This document shows positions 55,238 through 64,000 of a stretch of 64,000 nt of DNA, piece after piece (positions within the stretch are counted from its first letter, which is position 1; the number at the start of each line of letters is the position of its first letter). The notes beneath the pieces were generated by a model, which was given only the letters and a program-made list of their open reading frames with translations, made no database searches and was not told the DNA's origin. The translations under genes and the position numbers were made by a program. Source of the stretch: Mugil cephalus (Eukaryota > Chordata > Actinopteri > Mugiliformes > Mugilidae); NCBI RefSeq assembly GCF_022458985.1, contig NC_061773.1, forward strand, positions 20,866,001 through 20,930,000, given 5' to 3'.

Positions 55238-57982
55238 TCAGTAGTATGTAAATGGGTTGTTACGACTCAAGTACCTGCCCTGATTGGCGTCAGTCTGTTG
55301 TTCAATGAGTGACTGATTAGCCACAGGCTGCTGGTGGCCCTCTGCTCTCTCTGACCAGGGATCCTTCAACACTCCCGGCTGTGCTGATTCCTCGGCTCGG
55401 CCTCGCTCGCCGCTCCCCTCGGACCCCATCAGACCCAGCAGCGGTGAGTATGAATCCTGCCACACAACCCGCTGCCCTGAGTTCAGTCCTGCTTCTCCTT
55501 CAAGGTGCTTGTTCATGTCTTGCTCGACAAGTTTCTTTTTGGCCCCTGGAGGGTCCTTCTGCGACTCGCCCACAGGGTCTGCGTGGCCCTTCTCATCGTC
55601 CGACTCCGCCGGAGGTCGCTGGTAGGTGTCCAACCACTTGAGCTGCCCGTTCTTGTGGCTGTACCGGCTGTCGCTGAACCAACGCACCACCTCGGACTTG
55701 GGAAGGCCTGTCTGGACGCTTAACTCCTCGTACTGCTGGCTGCTGGGCCAGCGGGTGTTTGAGAAAACCTGCCGGAGGATGTGGAGCTGCTGCGGGGTCT
55801 TGTTGCCCCAGGGGGGCGAGAATGACGGCTGACAAGCAGACATCTCAGCAGTCTCAGACTTGTGTTCTTGAAGTACAATCTCAGATGTGGTCTCTGGCTC
55901 GTTCATCTTCAGCCTCTTGAAGTTGATCTTGATGGGGTCAACTTTGAGCTCTGGGCAACTTCTGTCCCCAACAAATGGGTCCTCCTCCTTAATGAGTTGC
56001 TGTAAGATTGACATGCCTTTTGTGGGAAAGTCTTTGTTGCATTTGCCCTCTTCTACGATGGCCGAGCAGCTTTTTGTAACGACAGTGGTGCTGGTGCTTT
56101 CAGTTGGGGATTTGCTGGCGTGGTTCAGGTTAGGGTCACTGTCATTACAGGGCGTAATGGAAGGAGTAATACTGCTGTTGTTGGCTGTATGAATGTAACT
56201 GTTGCGTTCATCGTCGTTCCTTGCATGGGCCGGCTCTTGCGCAGTGATGCTGCTGCTGCTGCTGCTGTCGTGATTGTTACAGGTGATGTTGGATTTGCTG
56301 GTGTTATTGATTATCACTTGACTCTTGGTACTGTTTGAAGCTTCCAATCCGATCGGTGAACTGTTGCTTTTGACATTTGGTTTGCCATTGGTATCAGCAA
56401 CACAGTGCTCATCATTATTGCTAATGTTGGCAGAGCAAGTGGCAATGCTGTTGATGCTGTTGGCTGGGCTGTTGTTTTGCACCAGTTTCCTGGTAGCGAA
56501 GTCAGCACCGTTACTACTGCTGGAATAGCTGCTGATGCTGCTGCTACTACTGCAACTGCTGCTGCTACTGCTGCTTCGACTGCTGCTGGTGCTACTGACG
56601 CAACCACTGCTTCCAGCCATGTCCAGGCCATTGCTCTTGTCTGGATCCACAGTGAGTTCAGTATTCTTGGTCAGTACCTGTGTTGTTCTGACTATGGATG
56701 GAAACTTAGGGGGAATAATTGGAGTAGAATACGAGACCCTGGTGACGTGGGGGTTGGTTGACATGCTGGCCTGTGAGGCTATGACTTTGAGAGGCCCGGG
56801 TTTTATACTGCCATATGGAACTTTGGCCATCTGAAAGTTTGGTCCTTTTGAGCCTGGATGGGCAGTGACAGTGTGGTGGGTTACGATGTGATTGACGCGC
56901 CGTGGTATAGTGGGTTGCTTCTGGGGTACTCCGCCTTGGAACACGGTGTTGAACATTTTCCTCCTGGCCTCTTCGATCTCTTCAGGAGACCAACTTATGC
57001 CCTGTTTGAGCCTTTGGGCAGTAAACCACAGTTTGATCTGCTCTTCGGGGAACTCTGAAACCACAGTCAGGTAGCAGAGCTCGGCTTTGGTCGGGTAGGG
57101 GAACTTGCCAAAGGATGTCTTGAGAAAGCTGCTGGTGTCCATGGCAGCATCGTAGGTGGGGATGCTGCTGAGAGGGATCATCACCTTTGGAAGGTCTTTA
57201 TTGGAATCGGTGGAGGGGGGAGAGTAAAGGGAGGGAGTGTGCTGGTGAAAGACTTGGTTGGACACTGTCGTCTTAATCACGTGAGTGACAGTGGTCCTCG
57301 GCATAGCTGGGGCACCAGAAACACTGAGAGCCCCGTTTTGGAGTTCAGGCACATTTGTCAGCATATTGGGATCTACGTCCTTTCCAGTGTCTACCTTCCG
57401 TACCTCGACGGTGTGAGAAACCACAATCTTTTTGTGCTCTCCCTTGGCTTTCATCATCTTTGCAATTGGTGTTTTGGTGAGGGAGATCCCAGATTCTCTG
57501 TAGTCTTCTCCGCTGTCCGTGAAGAGGCTTTGCTCCACAGTCGTTACGCCATCCCTCTTGTTGACGCTTAGGGAGGCCGTAACCAAGCCCTCCATAATCT
57601 TAGGGTGAGCGTTGGCATTATGCAGTGCAAGAGCCTCGAATCGGACGACCGACACCCTACAGTTCAGGCAGTAGAAGGTGGGCTGGGCCCTGAAGTCTAA
57701 GTGGCAGTTGTGCATGTGATCCAAAAAGTAGTTAAGATCTCTGGACTCGAAACGACAAGTCAGACAGCTGTACGTACCTCCTTTCTGCATCTCACTGCCA
57801 CTTTCAGATTTGGAGGAGCTGTGAGAGAAATGACCAGACTCTTCGCCAGAGATGCTGAGTATACTATCTTCTGGGATTGTTGGTAGGAGCTCTGGTAGTG
57901 AGCCCAGTATGATTTCCTCACGCACATGTTTGGATTTGGATGGTATCATGCAGGGTACAGTGGATTTCCTCTTGCTGGCCAT
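55238..57982 (-). CDS. zhx3: Zinc fingers and homeoboxes protein 3, reduced form
   Basis: ZHX proteins are nuclear repressors that dimerise and bind NF-YA. A single open frame of 914 residues (human ZHX3 956) begins MASKRKSTVPCMIPSKSK, the same start as the mammalian protein. Two C2H2 fingers: YSCLTCRFESRDLNYFLDH (about residue 71) and FYCLNCRVSVVRFEALALH (about 104). The first homeodomain FPYPTKAELCYLTVVSEFPE (about residues 288-347) is followed by GISWSPEEIEEARRKMFNTV. A second domain near 725-788 (QLHILRQVFSNTRWPSSQQY to EVVRWFSDSRYSHKNGQLKW) matches the fourth homeodomain of human ZHX3; those equal to the second, third and fifth are missing, replaced by a Ser/Asn-rich stretch (about 459-600). 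A 5' untranslated exon seems to start at 58178 (acceptor ctcgcag). An alternative C-terminus at 54715 is possible. Confidence 0.94.
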   Translation of the reverse strand: MASKRKSTVPCMIPSKSKHVREEIILGSLPELLPTIPEDSILSISGEESGHFSHSSSKSESGSEMQKGGTYSCLTCRFESRDLNYFLDHMHNCHLDFRAQPTFYCLNCRVSVVRFEALALHNANAHPKIMEGLVTASLSVNKRDGVTTVEQSLFTDSGEDYRESGISLTKTPIAKMMKAKGEHKKIVVSHTVEVRKVDTGKDVDPNMLTNVPELQNGALSVSGAPAMPRTTVTHVIKTTVSNQVFHQHTPSLYSPPSTDSNKDLPKVMIPLSSIPTYDAAMDTSSFLKTSFGKFPYPTKAELCYLTVVSEFPEEQIKLWFTAQRLKQGISWSPEEIEEARRKMFNTVFQGGVPQKQPTIPRRVNHIVTHHTVTAHPGSKGPNFQMAKVPYGSIKPGPLKVIASQASMSTNPHVTRVSYSTPIIPPKFPSIVRTTQVLTKNTELTVDPDKSNGLDMAGSSGCVSSTSSSRSSSSSSSCSSSSSISSYSSSSNGADFATRKLVQNNSPANSINSIATCSANISNNDEHCVADTNGKPNVKSNSSPIGLEASNSTKSQVIINNTSKSNITCNNHDSSSSSSITAQEPAHARNDDERNSYIHTANNSSITPSITPCNDSDPNLNHASKSPTESTSTTVVTKSCSAIVEEGKCNKDFPTKGMSILQQLIKEEDPFVGDRSCPELKVDPIKINFKRLKMNEPETTSEIVLQEHKSETAEMSACQPSFSPPWGNKTPQQLHILRQVFSNTRWPSSQQYEELSVQTGLPKSEVVRWFSDSRYSHKNGQLKWLDTYQRPPAESDDEKGHADPVGESQKDPPGAKKKLVEQDMNKHLEGEAGLNSGQRVVWQDSYSPLLGLMGSEGSGERGRAEESAQPGVLKDPWSERAEGHQQPVANQSLIEQQTDANQGRYLSRNNPFTYY

Positions 57983-59649
57983 AGTGCAGCTTTGTGTAAA
58001 TGAGAGATTGAGTGATTGGTTTCCGGTGTAATGAGAACAGAGGGCGGGTGGATAGTGGAGTGGGTTGAATGGAGTTTAGTGTCATGGACCAGCCACTATG
58101 ATATCACAGTGTTGCTTCATGCCTTCTGCCACTTCAGGAGTCCTGTCACATGGACAAGTTTAACAGCTCCCAGGGAACCTGCGAGGAAAGAGAACACAAT
58201 TGAGAGACTTGTGACTCTTCGAAGAAAATAAATGACAGTAAAACACAGCATAAAGACAGAAAACAGAGGAGAGAAAATGTGAGAGAGGGCGATTAAATTA
58301 TTCAACCTGAACATCATGAAAATGACAAAAACTGACGTATGTGGCAAGTCATTTTTTTTGTTGTTGTTGTTTTTAAATTAAACGCATTAAATACCAAGGC
58401 GAGCAGGATTCAAATGAAATAAGCAGCTCCACACAGGGTAATATGCGTAGGTGGAAATACAGCCTGATAAGCTGATAAGTGTAGGTAGTATTTATCAGCA
58501 ATTACCGCACCAAAGCAAGAGAGTCTAGGGCTTTTCCTGAAAAGATTATTAAACGCTCATAATCAGGAAGGTCGCAATGAATTACTGTGCAGAAAGACGT
58601 GTCCCTTCCTCAGTACACACAATGTTTCATCAAAATTAAAATTCCATCATGATTTGTACACAAGATCATTATTAAAAATTTAACTTCAAATCCACTGGAA
58701 GTAACTGAAACACTGACCATAATACTGAAACATATTTACAATTAAATATATCAAGGCAATCTAAACACGGAAAGGCTTTTCATTATTAAAAATAATTTAG
58801 GGCCCCTCCAATGCAAACACACACAGACACACACACACACACTCCTACAATCGTGCAGCCTGTCAGTGTGCTCTGATTATTTACTCGGATTTACTAGACT
58901 TGTGTCTAGCTGTCGCTTTTTATGAGTCCAGGAAAAAAGACCAAAACAATTGACAAAGCCAGAAATGACAGTCTAGTCTCAGTGATATTTGCCGTTTTAT
59001 TCCCCCCTGCTGCCACTGTATCGTCTCTTCTAGATATTGATGGTATGTCACGTCAGAAATATTTTTAGCAAAGCTCCATGATATCAAGAAAACATGTCAC
59101 ACACACACACACACACACAAAAAAAAGACTGACGTTAGTATCATGAAAATGTGCTGTGAATCAGTCCTGAGATCTTCTGCTACCTCCCGCCTCCAGGAAA
59201 TATCAATTAATAAATAGACCAAACACACTGCACCTTTTGAGTGGGATGCTCTTCCCTACAAATTAAAAGTGCTGAATGTATCTAACCTTACCAACTGTTT
59301 CACATTGTCCCAGCAACCACAGATATGCAAAATATGCACACTCGTTTGCGTCTGCCAAGAATATTTTGTTCTCAGTGTGTGTTAGTACACGCCTTATTAT
59401 TTTAAATTACATATATTTTTGTAGGGGGGTTGGAAGGGGCCATTATATTTATATGTTCAAAATTCATCACATGCACTGGGTCGTGCTCAGCTCTCCCCTT
59501 GGTTTGATATTTTAGGGTAAGATTAAATACTGATCTTTTTTTTTTTTTTTTTTGACACACTTGGATGTGAGTTGTGTTTTACACTGTATGTTGCAATGTA
59601 CCTCTCTGGCATAATGTGTCAAGATGGAAATTAGGTAGATATTGTGTCC

Positions 59650-59678
59650 GGTGTGTGTGTGTGTGTGTGTGTGTGTCA
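59650..59678. repeat. (GT)n microsatellite
   Basis: About 13 GT units, ending gtgtgtcacagc. Confidence 0.9.
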
Positions 59679-62600
59679 CAGCAGCCAGCCGACAGCCAGC
59701 GCCGTCAAGGACTTGAAATATTCTCGTAAGGTTACTACAAACACATCTGAAGCCATACACAAGCCGCCGGCTCAAACCGTCTCAAACCGTCTCATCTCGC
59801 ATTTGTTCAGCCGGCAGCATGGCGATGCATGCATGCATACAAACACAATACACAGATCACCGGGTGCACAAATCCGTGAGAAAACAACTTCCACGGGCTT
59901 TCCCTTCCTATAACACCGCTGTCGCAAGGATGGATGCGGATTGCCGCTGCAGTTTTTAACATATCTCCTCTTTCCTCTCCGCATTAGCATAAAACGTGAC
60001 TCTGTTCTCTCGCAAAGCCAAAAATATCCGACGACTTTCGTGTGATATGACAACAGACGCACTGTTGTCAAGACTTTCATTAGCGATACAGCTGGTTTTG
60101 ATAGTTAGTTTAACGTTGGAATGTATGAAATATGCAAAACAAATGAGGAAAAAAACTATCAAAGTGGAGCTCTGCAGCTTCTGCCCTCTGCATGAACTCT
60201 TGACACACACACACACAGCCTCCGTATATCACTCTCGTCTTCACTTCTTAGAACAGAGAAGTGTTGACGTGTGACATGCTGTTGTAGTGCCACCCCAGCA
60301 TCGTATATCCATATTACTCCGGTTTTACCCACACCTGCAACCCTATCATCCTGAGAAAAACCATCAGCTGCATAAATTCAACCCCCCAACACCCCCCCAA
60401 AACAAACCTGCAGCATACCCCCACACGTACTGCAGTTGGCTGCTACAAACAAGATAATTTCCACATATTTTCTGCATTCTTTTTTTTCTTCTTTTGTCAC
60501 GCAGTGTTTGCACACGCCAAAAACCACTTTCATTTTACAGCATCCATGTGCGTGTTCACCGCGGCCGGCTCGGCGGTAAATAAAAGATGAACCTGTTCCA
60601 GAATTAAAACCCTCAAATGACTGGCCGGCGGTACACACCGATCCCAGACAGACTGTGACGTCCTCCTTGTAACTACCTCTTTTTCATTTCTACTGCAGGC
60701 TGCTCTCTGACAGAAAAGAAAAACCTAAAACAAAACAAAACAAACAACAACAACAACAACAAAAAAAAAGAAAACTAGGTCACCGGCATCTTATGCAGTA
60801 ATCCCGGTTCACTGCATCCAGACGCGGGCATGTGCTGTATGTTTTGCCGCCAGAGAGGTCATGATATCCTCTGACGGCACACTCGATTAACCCCTGGTGA
60901 GGACACGGCGTTCATTGAGTTTGTTCCACTGAATGAGGGATTTAGGAGTCGGCTTTCACGCGACGGAAGGATGTAGTCATGCACATCTGAAACATCTGCG
61001 AGATAGATGTCACTATGCTATAGAACTTTGCGAGGAATCGATGCCGGGGCTCATCTGGGCGGCGCTGACGTGACGGTCCCGTTTGTTCGGCAGACTATAA
61101 GCCAGGACGCTTCAGAAAACACATTGACGGAGGAGGTAATCTGGTCACGGCTGCGGGGCTGTGGCTGGTGTAGCAGCCTCCACAGGGGACGCCGGTCTGT
61201 GACGAGACAGAGGCTTGGCCTAGCGCAGACGCTCCCCTCCCCGAAAAAAACACTCCACTTCCTGCATGAGAAAACCCAAGACGAGCCAAACGTTGAGAAA
61301 GGTTACATAAAGAATCAGGTCACCTATCAAAAGAATAGGCTGCTTTATCTGGCGGGAGAGACGTGCGATCAGACACAAGACAAGGGCTTCCCAGACAGGG
61401 AGCCATTGAATGGTTGCGGCTGAAAAGCCCGGCCTTGTGTTTCAGCGCCGAGGTAGACAACGCTCAGACGATCGCTGTCCCCCCCGTGCGTCGTATGTCC
61501 TTGCACTGGCACTGGCTGCAGTAGCGCAGGGGAAGGCGACTCTTTTCATCTCGGGCCGACCAGTGGGAGTTGTATCTGAAGTGAGGGAAAGTGGCAGAGC
61601 TCTCAGACGTGCTTTCTGAACACCCACGCTCAGCGTAAGCGGAGAGGCCTTGTTCTCTGGACTGAAAACCGCGCTTGGACCATTCAACTTTTCAAAATCA
61701 AGCGTTTCAAAACAAATGGGATTAGGCTAGGTTTAAATTCTGATGGGGTTTATACGTTCCGCCTGATTTAATAGCAGCTTTAAGATTTACAGGAGGGCCT
61801 CCCCTATGCGCTCTTACGCCGCCATTTCCATAACAATATTCTAATTACATCTCATTAATATTTAATCATATTCCCAATACTTTTAAATGCCAAACGGATG
61901 AGTGCGCCGTTCCCATTTCGGCGAACCAGCTAAAAAGAAAGCAGCATGTATTCCCTTTCATCACCTCATAAACTGCTGCAGTAATTACAATATTACAACA
62001 AGAAAAACATGGCCAATCTACAGCGTTGCTGCTACCAGAGGAAAGGGGAGGCGAGGCTGCAAAGTGGTTGCTAGACATTAAAATTTAATTCAAAACAGTC
62101 AGCTGATTCAGACACTCCCAGATTGTTGGGTCACCAACAGTTGACATTAACAAACAGAGATTGGTGTTTCTGTTGTGTGCCGCCTGTCACACGAACGAGA
62201 ACGTGAAGGCTGGAGGAGGAGGAAGGACAAAGGAAGACAAAACTCAGACATTTGGGAGTGAAGTGAGAGGATGACTGATGATGATGACAGGCTGTGCTGT
62301 TTCAATATTCCTCCCCGCTGACACCTCGTAAGCACACATCTCCGCACGCACACACACACACACACGCTCCTCTCACACTCCCTCCTCACCTCCACAACAT
62401 TTAGCACCTGCACCGTTCTGAAAATCTTTTTCTTTGAACCGAATAACAGGCAAGGAGTCTCTCGGCGTGACAGTTGCGGAAGAGCTTTGAAAAGGAAAAA
62501 AAAATGAAATAAAAAAATAAAAATTCTCTCACTTGTGACAACATTTGTTTTGTGCGTAATTTGCTCTGACAGTGATCTGCAGCTGCCTCGAAAAAGACAA

Positions 62601-63374
62601 AAAACAAAAAAAACTAAACCAAGAAAAACAAACAAAAAAAAACAGCCCAAATAAATGACCTGCCGTCCGCTGGGGGTTGGGGCAGCGAGGAGGAACTCCT
62701 CCTGACAGATACATTTGAATGATCAAAAAATCTGTTTAGCTGGAACATTTTCTGCCAAATGTCCATTAAATAGATTAACGTCATGTGAGTGGATCAGCTG
62801 GACACCCAAATATAAGCCAGAGACAGAGAGCAATTACTGTCTCGCACAGAGAGGAGATTGGGAACAATGGCGCCTCATTTATAAGGGAAACGTGATCCAG
62901 CGTTGGGAGCCTTTAGACGGCTGACTGCCGAATTGCGATTGTTCCGTTTCCCGCGTGTCTGGGTGTCTCCTGTGTCCATCACGCTGCCATTGTGGACCAG
63001 TGTGGGTTTCCCTTTGACAGTAAGGTTGCACGGGTTTTTAGTGCGGGGGACATATTTGTGCTTAAATGACACTGTATGCGCGCCAGGATGAATACGTGTC
63101 GAGCTCCAGTGATACGTGTGCTGAAAAATAATTCAGAGTCACAAGGGTCATTAGCACAGCACTAATACGGCGCGCGGGTCCACGGCGTCTTCACCGGCTG
63201 TCCAGCTGAAGACATACGCAAAGGATCCAGTGTGTAGTCTCTGTCTCGGTTGTGGGCTCCTGTTTTTTTTTTTTTTTTTTTCCCCTTTGCAAGGGTGTGT
63301 TTGTGTGTGTATAAGTGTCTGAATGTCTGAGACGCAGGTGTTGTCAGCCAGCTTCTCCGCGTCCTTCTCCTCAC

Positions 63375-63377
<3 letters not shown>

Positions 63378-63430
<53 letters not shown>
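63378..63430. repeat. (CA)n microsatellite
   Basis: About 26 CA units, the longest in the right end of the window. Confidence 0.95.
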
Positions 63431-63432
<2 letters not shown>

Positions 63433-64000
63433 CCCCCTTACCTCCATGACTGCAGCCTCGTCCACTGGGAGACCGGTCGGTGGTGCCACTCATGTGTTAA
63501 CATCGCCATGGCAACCCCTCTCTTCCCCTTGCCCACCACGCCACACACACAGCAGAGTCACTCGCCCACACCCACCAACCTCAAGAAACACACACATACA
63601 CACACACACACACACAGTGGATTCCTTGGACTGCATCCGGTGCAGGACAAACTTAATCCACATGCCCTGCCAGCCATCTTTGAGAAGTCCATTCATGTTT
63701 GAAGTCTCTTTAAGATAACTTTGGGTGAGGTCGGCAGCGAGAACTTCGCGTTTTTTCTTCCTCAGTCGCGTTGCAGCGCCACAGAAAATCCCTGCTGCCC
63801 CGTTCTCATGCGTGTGACGGGGTGAAGAAAGAAATATCGCGGCTGGACAGGCTCCAAACGACCTGCTGTCAGTGTTATTGTCTTGCTAAATCAGTGTAGG
63901 GGCCAGGAGACTGAGGCGGTACAGTATATACCTGCTGCACTCTGCCTCTCCGAGCATCTTGAGGTGGCCCTGATCTGTGCTACTATGTCTTAATATGTGC

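Larger units (their letters stand above)
58180..64000. other. Region upstream of zhx3, no gene recognised
   Basis: Likely first intron and promoter of zhx3, which has untranslated 5' exons in other vertebrates. No exon chain was found. Frames of up to 167 codons (minus 62147-62650) are rich in Phe/Ser from T tracts and show no domain. The 60.5-63.8 kb part is more G+C-rich with CG pairs than the earlier part, so a CpG-type promoter is possible. CA/GT repeats occur at 59099, 59650 and 63380. Confidence 0.5.

Noticed and set aside
55381-56834. Several plus-strand frames of 80-118 codons opposite zhx3
   Set aside because: Antisense shadows of the 914-codon zhx3 frame, caused by its Ser-rich codon use.
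61007-61423. 138-codon plus-strand frame
   Set aside because: Considered as a possible zhx3 upstream gene; no family resemblance and no splice structure.
62147-62650. 167-codon minus-strand frame rich in Phe and Ser
   Set aside because: Its length comes from T tracts read as Phe and from repeated Ser codons; it includes a GT repeat read as CVCVCV. No domain.
63378-63718. Coding reading of the CA repeat (THTHTH frame)
   Set aside because: Microsatellite translation only.

Overview
This is a piece of a vertebrate nuclear genome, almost certainly a teleost fish. Genes are split by short GT-AG introns, many of about 80-150 bp. The proteins are vertebrate orthologues, and the interspersed repeats (tRNA-headed SINE, LINE 3' ends, a Tc1/mariner relic, many CA/TG microsatellites) are of fish type. 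No bacterial, viral or CRISPR features were seen.

Layout. (1) 1-6.4 kb, minus strand: 5' part of a sarcomeric myosin heavy chain gene, myh7b. Twenty-one coding exons cover about 766 residues of the motor head, and the rest lies beyond base 1. One intron carries mir-499, whose mature arm is recognisable base by base and which fixes the gene as myh7b. (2) 6.4-22.6 kb: a stretch of about 16 kb with no gene I can support, holding a SINE/LINE/Tc1 cluster at 11.0-12.7 kb, AT-rich and GATA repeats and two CTCF-like motifs. (3) 22.7-26.0 kb, minus: snai1, the Snail zinc-finger repressor, complete in three exons. (4) 28.4-31.3 kb, plus: a TP53INP-family autophagy regulator, probably tp53inp2. (5) 31.5-35.0 kb, plus: ggt7 in 15 exons, apparently without the catalytic threonine. 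(6) 36.5-42.3 kb, plus: a short CYLD-type deubiquitinase with an intact catalytic domain and few CAP-Gly modules. (7) 43.6-52.6 kb, plus: top1, nuclear DNA topoisomerase I, complete in 21 coding exons. (8) 53.1-58.2 kb, minus: zhx3, with two zinc fingers and only two clear homeodomains. (9) 58.2-64 kb: sequence upstream of zhx3 with no gene recognised.

The genes do not form one pathway. They are a linkage block: human MYH7B, GGT7, TP53INP2, TOP1, ZHX3 and SNAI1 all lie on chromosome 20q but megabases apart. Here they sit within 60 kb together with a CYLD paralogue, whose human relative is on 16q. PLCG1, which lies between TOP1 and ZHX3 in human, is absent from that interval. This looks like one of two duplicated copies that remained after the teleost genome duplication and gene loss.

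Exon boundaries below were derived by hand from reading-frame phase, splice consensus and remembered protein families. No alignment program was run.
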